The translations under genes were made by a program, and so were the position numbers. Source: Candidatus Synechococcus calcipolaris G9 (lineage in GTDB: Bacteria > Cyanobacteriota > Cyanobacteriia > Thermosynechococcales > Thermosynechococcaceae). From it: a stretch of 64,000 nucleotides of DNA. Below the pieces are notes generated by a model. The model did not search any database. It saw only the letters and a program-made list of their open reading frames with translations, and was not told the origin of the DNA. Location of the stretch: contig NZ_JAKKUT010000002.1 in NCBI RefSeq assembly GCF_029582805.1, forward strand, positions 453,501 to 517,500. The letters are read 5' to 3'. Position 1 is the first letter of the stretch. Every line of letters starts with the position of its first letter. This document shows, one piece after another, positions 53,928-63,316 of this stretch.

Positions 53928-55451
53928 TCACGAATTCACTTTGATCCAACGGGTTGATCCATCCTTTTGATCAATGAGTTTAATCCCATGATCAGCCAAT
54001 AGATCCCGTAGGCGATCGCCCTCGCTGTAATTTTTTGCCTGTCGTGCCTGCGCCCGCTGCTGAATTAGGTCTTCTATTTCCCCTGGGGATAACCCTAAAT
54101 CAGGGTCTTGCTCCATCGTTTCTTGGGTAGATGTTTCTGGGTGGGAGCCAGAGGATGGGGCGGTGATCTCTAGGCCAAGAATCGTCGTCATTTGCACTAG
54201 ATCCCGCCAAAGTTGAGCTAACTCCGGGGGGCTATGGGGAGCTTCACCGCCATGGGTGAGTTGATTATGGCTACGGTTTAACTCCTTGGCCACCTCAAAG
54301 ACAACCGCTAGGGCTTCGGCGGTATTGATATCTTCATCCATGGCCCCTTGGAACCTGTGTAGATGTTGACTACCTCGCTCCGGTTGGGGTTCAACCCTAT
54401 CCCCATCCTTATTCTTAAGAGACTGGGGGCATAGATCAGGGTGATACTCCGCAAATTGCAGGGCTTGGCGCAGGGTTTTCCAGCCATTTTCGGCACTCTC
54501 CAGGGCCGCTGGCGTAAAATCTAGGGGCTTACGATACTGCGCCTGCAACACTAATAGTCGTAGGGCCATCGGATCCACCCCCGAATCCAACAGTTGACGA
54601 ATCGTGGTGAAGTTGCCCAGGGACTTGGACATTTTCTCGGCACTGACGGTGACAAACCCATTGTGTAGCCAGAAATGGGCCAGGGTTTTGCGCGTTGCGG
54701 CCTCGGATTGGGCAATTTCATTTTCATGGTGGGGAAAAACTAAATCCATGCCGCCACTATGAATATCAATGGTTCCGCCAAAGGCCTGCCGCACCATCGC
54801 CGAGCATTCAATGTGCCAACCGGGACGGCCCAAGCCCCAGGGGGACGGCCAGGGAGTATAGACTTGTTTTTCCTCCGGTTTCAGAGCTTTCCAGAGGGCA
54901 AAATCCAGGGGATGACGTTTCTTTGTATCCTGCTCATGGGTGCGGCCACTGGCCCCAGCGGTCATTTGATCCAGGCTCCGGCCCGAGAGCTTGCCATAGG
55001 CAGGAAAGGCTTCTACCGCGTAGTACACGTCCCCTTCAACGGCATAAGCAACCCCTTGATCGATTAAATCTGCAATCAGTTGGATAATGTCTTCAATGAC
55101 TTCTGTGGCACGGGGGTAAGCAGCGGCGGGTAGGATATTCAGCCGGGCCATATCCTGGTGGTATGCGGCAATGTAGCGATCGCTGATCTCGGCCATGGTT
55201 ACGCCTTCTTGGGCGGCCCGGCGCAGAATTTTATCATCAATATCCGTAAAATTTTGGACATACTGTACCTGATAGCCACAAAAGGTGAGATACCGTCGCA
55301 GCACATCCCAGCCAATATAGGAACGGGCGTGGCCCAAATGGCAATAATCGTAAACCGTGACTCCACAGGCATAGATGGTAACGCGATGATTGTGAAGGGG
55401 GCTAAAAACTTGTAGCGATCGCGTCAGGGTATTGTATAGGTGCAGAGTCAT
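53928..55451 (-). CDS. cysS: cysteinyl-tRNA synthetase
   Basis: 507 residues. Class I signature HLGHARSYIGWDVLRRYL (HIGH equivalent) and KMSKSLGNFTT (KMSKS) are both present. The zinc ligands are seen in YACGVTVYDYCH and SGWHIECSAMVRQAFGG-like HIECSAMVRQAFGG. The C-terminal segment after about residue 380 is variable. It charges tRNA-Cys. The start is 14 bp downstream of the TrkA-N gene in the same direction. Confidence 0.96.
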   Translation of the reverse strand: MTLHLYNTLTRSLQVFSPLHNHRVTIYACGVTVYDYCHLGHARSYIGWDVLRRYLTFCGYQVQYVQNFTDIDDKILRRAAQEGVTMAEISDRYIAAYHQDMARLNILPAAAYPRATEVIEDIIQLIADLIDQGVAYAVEGDVYYAVEAFPAYGKLSGRSLDQMTAGASGRTHEQDTKKRHPLDFALWKALKPEEKQVYTPWPSPWGLGRPGWHIECSAMVRQAFGGTIDIHSGGMDLVFPHHENEIAQSEAATRKTLAHFWLHNGFVTVSAEKMSKSLGNFTTIRQLLDSGVDPMALRLLVLQAQYRKPLDFTPAALESAENGWKTLRQALQFAEYHPDLCPQSLKNKDGDRVEPQPERGSQHLHRFQGAMDEDINTAEALAVVFEVAKELNRSHNQLTHGGEAPHSPPELAQLWRDLVQMTTILGLEITAPSSGSHPETSTQETMEQDPDLGLSPGEIEDLIQQRAQARQAKNYSEGDRLRDLLADHGIKLIDQKDGSTRWIKVNS

Positions 55452-55465
55452 GGCGGCAGGTCAAA

Positions 55466-56134
55466 CTAACTCACAAAATCCAGAAATTGATGTAGCAGAT
55501 CGGGTTTCGTCACCGCTAAAATCGTTGAACCATTTTCTAAAACCGTATTGCCATTGGGAATGATTAAATCTTCATGGGTGTGGGCCTGGTAGCCAATAAT
55601 TAGGGTTCCGGGGGGGAACTGGGGATCTTGGGCCAGTTCCGCAAGGGAGCGACCGACAATGGAGCATTTTTCCGGGATTCGCAATTTTAAGACTTCGACT
55701 TTTCCCTGTTCAAAGTGCATCATAGCATCAACCTGGGGGTATTCAATGGCACTCACCACCCGCGAGATCGCCAGTTCCGTCGTGCTAATAATATGGGTAG
55801 CCCCAGCGAGGCGATAGGGTTCATCAAAATCAGGATTTCGCATCCGCACTAAAATTTGGGGTACGCCGTAATGCTTAGATAGGGTCACCATGGCGAGATT
55901 CAGGGCATCTTCCCGCAACGCGGCGATAATGGCATCAGCCTTGCGAATTCCCGCTTCCAAGAGGGTGGTGGTATTCACCGCACTGCCTTCAAAGGCCATG
56001 ATGCCAATTTTTTCCCGGGCATACTGGCAAGCGAGGGGATCCGTATCCACGATCGCCAGAGTATGGGATGAATGGATGAGGGATTTAGCCAATTCCAGGC
56101 CCATCATTCCGGCTCCACAAATCAGAACGTACAT
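55466..56134 (-). CDS. TrkA-N/TrkA-C potassium channel regulatory protein
   Basis: 222 residues from ATG at 56132-56134, preceded by AAGGAG; the frame to 56338 is rejected. The N-terminal RCK domain has MYVLICGAGMMGLELAKSLI (Gly-rich NAD-binding), VDTDPLACQYAREKIG and RKADAIIAALREDALNL. A TrkA-C domain (about 140-222) follows. It would regulate a potassium channel or transporter in response to NAD(H) or nucleotides. No channel gene is in the window. Confidence 0.9.
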   Translation of the reverse strand: MYVLICGAGMMGLELAKSLIHSSHTLAIVDTDPLACQYAREKIGIMAFEGSAVNTTTLLEAGIRKADAIIAALREDALNLAMVTLSKHYGVPQILVRMRNPDFDEPYRLAGATHIISTTELAISRVVSAIEYPQVDAMMHFEQGKVEVLKLRIPEKCSIVGRSLAELAQDPQFPPGTLIIGYQAHTHEDLIIPNGNTVLENGSTILAVTKPDLLHQFLDFVS

Positions 56135-56149
56135 TGAGAGGCTCCTTAG

Positions 56150-57817
56150 GTGCTGGCATCGATTACTTTCAAGTATGGCCCAGGCCGTCAAAACCGCAAA
56201 CCTCAACTCTCTTTGATCCGGCGACAGCAGCAAATTTGTAGTGCCTTTCTCGCCTTTGCCTGGCAGTTGGGGTGGGATTCTCTGTGGCGGCGGCAATCTC
56301 CTAAGCTCCGACGAAAACGGGCCCGCTGGCTGATGCACAAATTGTTAGACTTGGGCCCCACGTTTATTAAAATTGGTCAGTTTCTCTCGACTCGCATTGA
56401 TCTACTGCCCCTGGAATATATTCAAGCCCTCAGTGAACTCCAGGATCGGGTTCCCCCCTTTAGCTCGGAACGGGCGATCGCCACCATTGAAGAGGGTTTA
56501 GGCCATCCCCTTGATGATTTATACGCTTATTTTGAACCCACGCCCCTCGCCGCGGCCAGTTTAGGCCAGGTGCATCGGGCCCGCCTCCATTCTGGGGAAG
56601 AGGTGGTGGTCAAGGTACAGCGGCCCAATTTAGAGACTATTTTGGAGTTGGATTATCGGGCCGTGGGGCAGTTAGTCCGCTGGTGCGATCGCTATGTTCC
56701 CCACAGTCGCCGCTATGAACTCGAAAGTATCTACGAGGAATTTTTTAGTATTTTATTTCGGGAAATTGACTATATCCAGGAGGGGGAAAATGCCGATCGC
56801 TTCCGGGAGAACTTCGCCCAGGTGGGCTATATCACGGTTCCTAAGGTGTACTGGGAATACACTGCCCGCCATGTCCTCACCATGGAGTATTTGCCCGGTA
56901 TCCGCGTTGATAATCGTGCTGCCCTTGAGGCCTTTGGCTTAAGTCCCCAACAGATCAATCAACAGGGTATTTGCTGCTACCTCAAACAACTCCTCCAGGA
57001 CGGTTTTTTCCATGCGGATCCCCATCCGGGAAATCTGGCGGTGAGTAAGGAAGGTCATTTAATTTTCTATGACTACGGCATGATGACGGACGTGGCGGCC
57101 ATGAACCAGGAGCAGATGGTACGCACATTTTTTGCGGTGATGAAAAAAGATGCCCCCCAGGTGATTATTACCCTCACGGAATTGGGATTGATTACCCCCG
57201 TTGCCGATATGGAGCCGGTACAGCGGGTAATGCAGGTGATTTTGGATCGGTTTACGGAGCGGCCCGTGGATGTGCAGGTGTTTACGGAGATGCAGGACGA
57301 AGTGTACGCCCTCTTTGAGCAGCAACCCTTTCGTTTACCGGCGAAAATGACCTATATCCTCAAATCCCTAACCACATTGGATGGCATTGCCCGCAGTTTA
57401 GACCCAGAGTACAATCTCACGGCGGCGGCCCAGCCCTTTGTGAAAACCCTGGTGGTGAATGCAAAACCGGGGCAGGGTATGGGGGAATTGGCCCGACAAG
57501 CCCGGCAACTCATTCAGCAAAGACTCAATCAACCCAGTCGCCTAGAATTGCGGCTTCAGCGTTTAGAGGAACGCCTGGATCGGGGAGAGATTTCGGTGCA
57601 AATTCGTAACCCCACCAGCGATCGCCAACTGCGCCGTTTAGAGCGGCTCTTGATCTGCGTCCTCTATGCCTGTATTAGTGGGTTTACCCTTTTGGCAGGG
57701 GCCCTATTAATTGTGGCCCAACTACCGGGGTGGGGGATTCTATTATTTATGATCTCTGGGTTAGGGGCGGTGGCCCTAATCCGCCAATGGTTCCGTTTAA
57801 TTTGGCCGTGGCGGTAG
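56150..57817 (+). CDS. ABC1/UbiB-family atypical kinase
   Basis: 555 residues from GTG 56150; TTG 56213 (MIRRQQQICSAFLAFAWQ) is an alternative and may be the true start. The KxGQ motif FIKIGQFLSTR, the Ala-rich nucleotide loop PLAAASLGQVHRA, catalytic Lys in VVVKVQRP, HADPHPGN and the YDYG metal motif define the family. Two C-terminal membrane helices are present. Cyanobacterial members are associated with thylakoids and prenyl-quinone metabolism. It ends overlapping the LptC-like gene by 21 bp. Confidence 0.9.
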   Translation: MLASITFKYGPGRQNRKPQLSLIRRQQQICSAFLAFAWQLGWDSLWRRQSPKLRRKRARWLMHKLLDLGPTFIKIGQFLSTRIDLLPLEYIQALSELQDRVPPFSSERAIATIEEGLGHPLDDLYAYFEPTPLAAASLGQVHRARLHSGEEVVVKVQRPNLETILELDYRAVGQLVRWCDRYVPHSRRYELESIYEEFFSILFREIDYIQEGENADRFRENFAQVGYITVPKVYWEYTARHVLTMEYLPGIRVDNRAALEAFGLSPQQINQQGICCYLKQLLQDGFFHADPHPGNLAVSKEGHLIFYDYGMMTDVAAMNQEQMVRTFFAVMKKDAPQVIITLTELGLITPVADMEPVQRVMQVILDRFTERPVDVQVFTEMQDEVYALFEQQPFRLPAKMTYILKSLTTLDGIARSLDPEYNLTAAAQPFVKTLVVNAKPGQGMGELARQARQLIQQRLNQPSRLELRLQRLEERLDRGEISVQIRNPTSDRQLRRLERLLICVLYACISGFTLLAGALLIVAQLPGWGILLFMISGLGAVALIRQWFRLIWPWR

Positions 57818-59011
57818 GATTTGGGTTTCCACCCGACCCGTGACCACCACCCGCTGTTCCTCTAGCCATCCCGTGGCCTGATTGCCGCGAATTTGCACAA
57901 AGGGATTCCCTTGGCGATAGAAGACATTCCCACTGGCAACAATTTCCTGTTGAGCAATGCGCCAGGTGAGTTGCTGCGATCGCAAAATAGCTCCCAGACG
58001 ATTGATCTGTACCGACCCTTGACCAATCACTTCCCCCTGGGGAATCCGCCAGGTTACGCTTTGGGCCTGTAGTTGGGCTTGATGGGCCTCACTGTTGACT
58101 TGGACCCGACCTTCAAGAATAGCTCGGTTTTCGCCAATGAGCATTACTCCCCGTTGTCCCTGGGCCTGGATACCCTGGGCAATGTAGTTGAGCCGGACGG
58201 GGCGATCGCTCACCAGTTCCTGATCATCAATCCGCCATTCCAGTTCCTCGGCATTGGCCATGAGGTCTGGCTCCTGGAGACGCACCTGGACATCCCCTAA
58301 AAACAGCAATCGGTTGGTCTCTAAATTCCAGCGGAGTTCCTCGCCCGATGCCCGATCCCCGACTTGGTCGCCGTTCAGTCGTTCGACTAAAACACCGCCG
58401 CCCTCGCCCCCGGCAACTAAGACCTCCTGGGATCGCTGCCACACAAGGGATTCCGTGGTTAGGCGTAAATCCTCAACCGCCTCCTCCTCAGAGATCACCC
58501 GCACCTTTCCCGTCGCCCGCAGTTCATCTTTGCGGCCATCGGCCTGGAGTTCCTCGGCCGTCACCTCTGCTTCTGGATAGGCCACATTCAGATTGTCCTG
58601 GGCCCGCAGTAGATCCTTCTCCCCTTCCCAGGTAAACTGATCCGCTACCAGGGTTCCCTTGTCCCGTAGATCCGTCACCGTGGTTTTGCCCTTCAGGACA
58701 AGGCGATCTCCCTGCTGCTGTACTTGCACATCCTTGGCCTCAACCTTATAGACCGGTTCCCCCTGATCCAAGAGTTCCCCAGTCAGATTTTTGACCTCAA
58801 CAATGCGGCGATCGTCTTTATACTCTGCCTCCGCCGCCTTTAATTGCCAGAGAAGTTCCCCCTGATCATTGGTTTGACGCAGGGTTAAATTCTTAAAGGA
58901 GAGGCCGCCGACAATTTCTGGCTCCGGTTCTGGTTCCGGGGCAATGCTGAAATCAAACCAGCCACATCCCCCTAAGGTCAGCGTAGCCAGCACCAACAGC
59001 CCCCAGCGCAT
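57797..59011 (-). CDS. LptC/OstA-like exported lipoprotein
   Basis: 404 residues from ATG at 59009-59011 (MRWGLLVLATLTLGGC), giving a lipobox with Cys16; the frame to 59152 overlaps the NYN gene. The mature part carries repeated beta-strand motifs typical of LptC and OstA/LptA domains, for example VKNLTGELLDQGEPVYKVEA and GKTTVTDLRDKGTLVADQF. By family it helps carry lipopolysaccharide from the inner to the outer membrane. It follows the NYN-domain gene by 4 bp. Confidence 0.85.
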   Translation of the reverse strand: MRWGLLVLATLTLGGCGWFDFSIAPEPEPEPEIVGGLSFKNLTLRQTNDQGELLWQLKAAEAEYKDDRRIVEVKNLTGELLDQGEPVYKVEAKDVQVQQQGDRLVLKGKTTVTDLRDKGTLVADQFTWEGEKDLLRAQDNLNVAYPEAEVTAEELQADGRKDELRATGKVRVISEEEAVEDLRLTTESLVWQRSQEVLVAGGEGGGVLVERLNGDQVGDRASGEELRWNLETNRLLFLGDVQVRLQEPDLMANAEELEWRIDDQELVSDRPVRLNYIAQGIQAQGQRGVMLIGENRAILEGRVQVNSEAHQAQLQAQSVTWRIPQGEVIGQGSVQINRLGAILRSQQLTWRIAQQEIVASGNVFYRQGNPFVQIRGNQATGWLEEQRVVVTGRVETQILPPRPN

Positions 59012-59015
59012 TCCC

Positions 59016-59666
59016 CTAGACCTTGTTGTCGAGGGAGGTTGATTCCAGGGACTTGGGTGGCCAAGGTTCCGTGGCCATATCAGGGGGTGTAATGCCACCG
59101 GCCAAGGGGCGATAGGTATAGTTGGGGCGGGGTGCTTTTTGGATTTCTTCACGGATGCCGTCTAAATCAATATAGCGATCGGCAACATTAATTAAACTAT
59201 CACTGGTCATGGAGCGCAAACTCACCACTTCAACCCGCGCCCCCCGATAGCTGACCGCATCCACCGCGTAGGCCAGATCCCCATCCCCGCTCACCAGTAC
59301 TGCCGTATCATAACAACCCACTAGGGCCATCATATCCACGGCAATTTCCACATCCAGATTGGCTTTTTTTGACCCATCGGGCAACTGGGCTAGTTCCTTG
59401 GACACGACTCGATAGCCATTGCGTCGCATCCAGAGCAGAAAGCCCTGCTGTTTTTCATTGGTCGGATCCACACCCGTGTAGAAAAAGGAGCGAAAGAGGC
59501 GGGAACTTTGGGTTAAGTAGCATAGGAGCTTGGAATAGTCGATTTCAATGCCCAACTGTAGGGCGGCATAAAAGAGGTTTGAACCATCAATAAAAATGGC
59601 AATCCGTCCCCGGTTTTGGAGAACTTGCTCCGGGGTGTACATCGTCGAACTTGTCGGTGTAATCAT
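59016..59666 (-). CDS. LabA-like NYN-domain protein
   Basis: 216 residues. The NYN (PIN-like) fold is shown by IAIFIDGSNLFYAAL, the VEIAVDMMALVGCYDTAVLV segment with conserved Asp, SGDGDLAYAVDAVSYRGA and the RVEVVSLRSM segment, with four acidic residues of the PIN type. LabA in Synechococcus affects circadian output, and other NYN proteins are ribonucleases. ATG 59642 is an alternative start. The LptC-like gene begins 4 bp downstream, so the two are likely one transcript. Confidence 0.88.
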   Translation of the reverse strand: MITPTSSTMYTPEQVLQNRGRIAIFIDGSNLFYAALQLGIEIDYSKLLCYLTQSSRLFRSFFYTGVDPTNEKQQGFLLWMRRNGYRVVSKELAQLPDGSKKANLDVEIAVDMMALVGCYDTAVLVSGDGDLAYAVDAVSYRGARVEVVSLRSMTSDSLINVADRYIDLDGIREEIQKAPRPNYTYRPLAGGITPPDMATEPWPPKSLESTSLDNKV

Positions 59667-59742
59667 GCAAAAAGAAGTCTCATTTAACGAAGGTTTATTA
59701 AATCAAGGGATTTATATCATTCCAGCCTAGCCTAGACCATGG

Positions 59743-61341
59743 TTATTCAGCCACTAGGGTAGGGGACTGAAGTTTCTGGAACACAGGTTGAGGCTGGGCC
59801 AGAACTTGACTGGGTTTCAGTTGTCCCCAACGATCCTGAGGAGTCTGGGTTGACCAATAGGCCAAGTCTTGGGTCGTCAAGAATTCCCTATCATAGCCTA
59901 ACTGTTGGTAGATTTGGCTACTGAGCTGGGGAACAATGGGGGCCAAGAGGTAGGCAACTAAACGCACTGATTCTAGCACCCCATACAAAATTTGACTGAC
60001 GGCTTCGGTTTGACCCTGCTTGTAGAGGCTCCAAGGGGCTTGATCATCAATGTATTTATTTCCCGCCCGCGCTAGGCTTAGGGCCCGTTGACACAGGCGA
60101 TGAAACTCCAGGTTTTTATAGGTGGCGGCATAGTCCCCCAAGATCGTTTCTGCCAATTCCCGTAAGGGATGCTCGGGCCCCAACTCCTGGGGATTGACCG
60201 TGGGTACCTTCCCGTCACAGTATTTCCAGGCCATTTTTAGGGTGCGGTTGAGTAAATTCCCCAGATCATTAGCCAGATCTGCATTCAGAATATGGATAAA
60301 GCGGGTTTCCGAAAAGTCCCCGTCCCGGCCAAACTCCACTTCTTTCATAAAGTAGTAGCGCACCGCATCACTACCATAGCTCTCGACTAAGGCAAAGGGA
60401 TCTAGGGTGTTTCCCAGACTTTTGCCCATTTTTAGGCCATCTTTGGTTAAAAATCCATGGCCAAAGACCTGGCCGGGTAGGGGTAGACCCGCCGACATCA
60501 GCATTGCTGGCCAGGAAATGGCATGGAACCGAAGAATATCTTTACCAATAATGTGTAAATTAATGGGCCACCAGTGGGCCAGAGCATTCTCTAGGGTAGG
60601 CTCCTGATCCGGCTCTAATAGGGCAGTGACATAGCCTAAAAGGGCATCAAACCAGACATAAATGGTATGACTGGGATCCGTTGGTATGGGAAAGCCCCAA
60701 TCCATATTCACCCGTGAAATGGAAAAATCCTCAAGCCCCCGTTCAATGAAGCTTAAAACCTCATTGCGGCGGCTGCTGGGTTGAATGGTCTCCGGGTGTT
60801 TAGCATAGTAATCTAGCAGGGCATCCTGATACTTGGATAGGCGAAAAAAGTAATTCCGCTCATCGCGCCATTCCACTGGGCGGTTGGTGTGGATCGGGCA
60901 ATGGCGATCGCCCACTAAATCCCGCTCTTCCTTAAATTCTTCGCAGTCAACGCAATACCAGCCCTGTTGCTGTCCTAAATAAATATCTCCTTTATCCCAA
61001 ACCCGCTGGAAAAACTGGTTAACAATGGGTCGATGCCGCTCATCGGTGGTTCGGCTAAAGCGATCGTAGCTAATCCCCAACTTCTGCCACAGATCCTGAA
61101 ACCCCTCTGCCACCCGATCGCAGTGTTCCTGGGGCGAGCGCCCCAATGCCTCAGCGGTGCGTTGAATTTTTTGGCCATGCTCATCGGTGCCCGTAATCAA
61201 CAGCACCTCATCCCCCTGCAAACGATAAAAACGAGCCACAACATCGGCGGCAATTGTGGTGTAGGCACTACCAACGTGGGGTAAGGCATTGACGTAATAG
61301 AGTGGGGTGGTTAACGCAAATCGGTTGGGCACAGTGGGCAT
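59743..61341 (-). CDS. metG: methionyl-tRNA synthetase
   Basis: 532 residues. The HIGH region is TPLYYVNALPHVGSAYTTIA. The KMSKS motif reads KMGKSLGNTLDPF, a variant common in cyanobacteria. The zinc knuckle has YCVDCEEFKEERD and CPIH. The anticodon-binding helical domain has DQAPWSLYKQGQTEA. A C-terminal dimerisation domain is absent. It charges tRNA-Met and initiator tRNA. The start is 101 bp from the divergent 142-residue gene. Confidence 0.97.
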   Translation of the reverse strand: MPTVPNRFALTTPLYYVNALPHVGSAYTTIAADVVARFYRLQGDEVLLITGTDEHGQKIQRTAEALGRSPQEHCDRVAEGFQDLWQKLGISYDRFSRTTDERHRPIVNQFFQRVWDKGDIYLGQQQGWYCVDCEEFKEERDLVGDRHCPIHTNRPVEWRDERNYFFRLSKYQDALLDYYAKHPETIQPSSRRNEVLSFIERGLEDFSISRVNMDWGFPIPTDPSHTIYVWFDALLGYVTALLEPDQEPTLENALAHWWPINLHIIGKDILRFHAISWPAMLMSAGLPLPGQVFGHGFLTKDGLKMGKSLGNTLDPFALVESYGSDAVRYYFMKEVEFGRDGDFSETRFIHILNADLANDLGNLLNRTLKMAWKYCDGKVPTVNPQELGPEHPLRELAETILGDYAATYKNLEFHRLCQRALSLARAGNKYIDDQAPWSLYKQGQTEAVSQILYGVLESVRLVAYLLAPIVPQLSSQIYQQLGYDREFLTTQDLAYWSTQTPQDRWGQLKPSQVLAQPQPVFQKLQSPTLVAE

Positions 61342-61442
61342 AAAGGAAAGAGAGCCTCAAAACAAACAATAGACAAATAAACAATATTCACCTAAATCTC
61401 TATGATAGGCTTCTAAGCAAACGAAAGCGGAGTAGGAAACAG

Positions 61443-61871
61443 GTGAATGCGGCAGAACTTGCCTGTGGGCTAGAGCTAACCAGTAAAATTGCTGCCATTG
61501 TCAATTTGGTCAAACGGGACTATCCAGATATGCGGGCAGATTTGCGCCCCTGGGCCGATGACCCCCATACCCAGAACCTAGTGGACCCCGACTCCATTGA
61601 TCTGGGTTTTCATTTGCCCGGTTGGAGTCGGCGTTGGCAAGCCCGTAGCTTATTAGTCCAGGTACGGCTCCATGGCGAAGAGGGGGGCGATCGCCGGGCC
61701 ATTGGCATTGAAATCGTTGGTTTTAGTTACTTTGGCGAACAATGGCGGTTTTCCACGGTGGCAGGAGGTGTATTTACGGGGCAAAATTGTCCCATTGAGG
61801 AAATTCGTCAGCAACTACGCGACACCAGTGGGCAAATTCTGGCATTACTGAACCCAGCGATCGACCCTTAA
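61443..61871 (+). CDS. conserved hypothetical protein
   Basis: 142 residues from GTG 61443; no in-frame ATG exists nearby. It is mixed alpha/beta with conserved-looking VDPDSIDLGFHLPGWSRRWQ and IEIVGFSYFGEQWRFSTVAG blocks. No signal peptide or membrane segment. I recognise it as a cyanobacterial conserved hypothetical but know no function. It is convergent with the next gene, 17 bp apart. Confidence 0.65.
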   Translation: MNAAELACGLELTSKIAAIVNLVKRDYPDMRADLRPWADDPHTQNLVDPDSIDLGFHLPGWSRRWQARSLLVQVRLHGEEGGDRRAIGIEIVGFSYFGEQWRFSTVAGGVFTGQNCPIEEIRQQLRDTSGQILALLNPAIDP

Positions 61872-61888
61872 CAAGACCCTTTTCTACC

Positions 61889-62848
61889 CTACCAAGGATA
61901 TTGACTCCAGATCGCCAACACAATCTCCGATTCTCCCTCTAGGGGTTCAATACTCAGATACAGTCGCCGTGATTGATCCCTTGGGGTTAGTTGATAGAGT
62001 AGGGCACCACCCACCCGTCCTTCGGAAATAATCCTAAACCCCTGATCCTTGAGTTGCTGCTGATAGGCCGGCCAAAATGCCTCAAAGTCCTGATCGGAAA
62101 TTCGCAGAATTCCTAAAATTTCATCCCGGAACTGTCCCTCCGTCGTCCCGTACCAATCCGCCTCTGCAACTCGACTCCCTGCCCTCAAATCCTGAAACTG
62201 CTTAAGGAGAAACCAGTCCGGGGATACGGGTACCCCGGAAATCTCCGTCGGCCCTTTAGGGGTCTCATCCTCCGGTTTTTTCAGATCAAATGACCATTCC
62301 TCGGCAGTATCCTCCACCTCAGCAGTTTCCGGCGTGCTTGATTCTGGTGCAAGGGGAGCTGGGGGAGAAAAGAGAGGGGGAATGGAATCCCCAGGAATGG
62401 GCCCGGTGTCAGTTTGTGGGGGTGATGCTGCCGGGATAGCCTGTTCTAACGCGGACGGCTTTGGCTCTAGTTCTGGAACATCAGTGGGACTAGGGATCAA
62501 TTCCGTAGGCGGGATGAGGGTATGGAGATCGGGATCCTGTTGCGCGGTGGGTGTGGTGATGGCCATAAAAAACAGAAGACCATGGATCCCTAGGGACAGG
62601 AGGAGAAATAGCCCGACCGCCTGGGGAGGACTCGGTTTCGGCCAGCTAAATTCCGCTTCAGAGGGCGCATGGAACACCATCGGAGTTAGATGGAAATACC
62701 CTAGCCTAGGGTTCCGCGTCTGTTGTTGACTTGAAACGTGTTGGCTTAAAACTAGCTCGACCAATTCTTCCCTAGATAGGGACTTCAAATCATCGGACAA
62801 AGACTCTAAACTCTTCGACTCTAAATCCTTCTGAGACTCAATATCCAT
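61889..62848 (-). CDS. TonB-like bitopic protein, conserved hypothetical
   Basis: 319 residues from ATG at 62846-62848 (MDIESQKDLESKSLESLSDD). A short cytosolic region with SREELVELVLSQHVSS, one membrane helix (about 77-98), a Pro/Glu-rich periplasmic spacer (about 105-200) and a folded C-terminal domain from about 215 resemble a TonB layout. The C-terminal domain does not show a clear TonB motif. The role could be envelope spanning. The frame to 62908 is rejected. Confidence 0.6.
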   Translation of the reverse strand: MDIESQKDLESKSLESLSDDLKSLSREELVELVLSQHVSSQQQTRNPRLGYFHLTPMVFHAPSEAEFSWPKPSPPQAVGLFLLLSLGIHGLLFFMAITTPTAQQDPDLHTLIPPTELIPSPTDVPELEPKPSALEQAIPAASPPQTDTGPIPGDSIPPLFSPPAPLAPESSTPETAEVEDTAEEWSFDLKKPEDETPKGPTEISGVPVSPDWFLLKQFQDLRAGSRVAEADWYGTTEGQFRDEILGILRISDQDFEAFWPAYQQQLKDQGFRIISEGRVGGALLYQLTPRDQSRRLYLSIEPLEGESEIVLAIWSQYPW

Positions 62849-63316
62849 TCCATTCCTTAGAACGACACCCACTGCGATCGCCCAATCAGGCGGTTCAATC
62901 CCGAACACCTGGAGATTCCAGCGTTGCCCTATCCTATTATTACCCTACTAACACAATACTTTTTCAATAAAATTCTATAAAGATTCTTTTTATATCAAAA
63001 CTCCTGAATTATTTATTGATAATAATCTACCTTAATTGCCAGATATTAGACAGGATCAACCAAGGAGATAACAGTTGTTCTGCCAATCATTAACACAATA
63101 TTAACTTCCTCTAAAGTCTTGACTCAAGGGATATAAACTCGTTTTTTTACCATCTACTAGATGATCCACCCTGGGGGCGATCGCCCGTTAGAGCGCAAGT
63201 TAGACCATTTGCAAATAGGACTTGTCTAATTTATAACGCAAATGCTAAACTTATCCCTACAATATTGAGAAATATTCCTAGTTATTCAACCATCACCTTT
63301 TTGGAGGATTTTGACC
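62849..63316. other. intergenic region upstream of the iron-binding protein gene
   Basis: A 468-bp AT-rich gap. It holds TTATT-GAT-AATAA (63013-63025, inverted repeat) and CATCTA-C-TAGATG (63151-63163, inverted repeat), either of which might be a metal-responsive operator. GGAGG (63303-63307) is the downstream gene's Shine-Dalgarno. No gene seen. Confidence 0.55.
63151..63163. promoter_or_regulatory. 6-1-6 palindrome, possible operator
   Basis: CATCTA and TAGATG are exact reverse complements around one central base, 154 bp before the iron-binding protein start. It does not match the Fur consensus closely. Confidence 0.25.
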
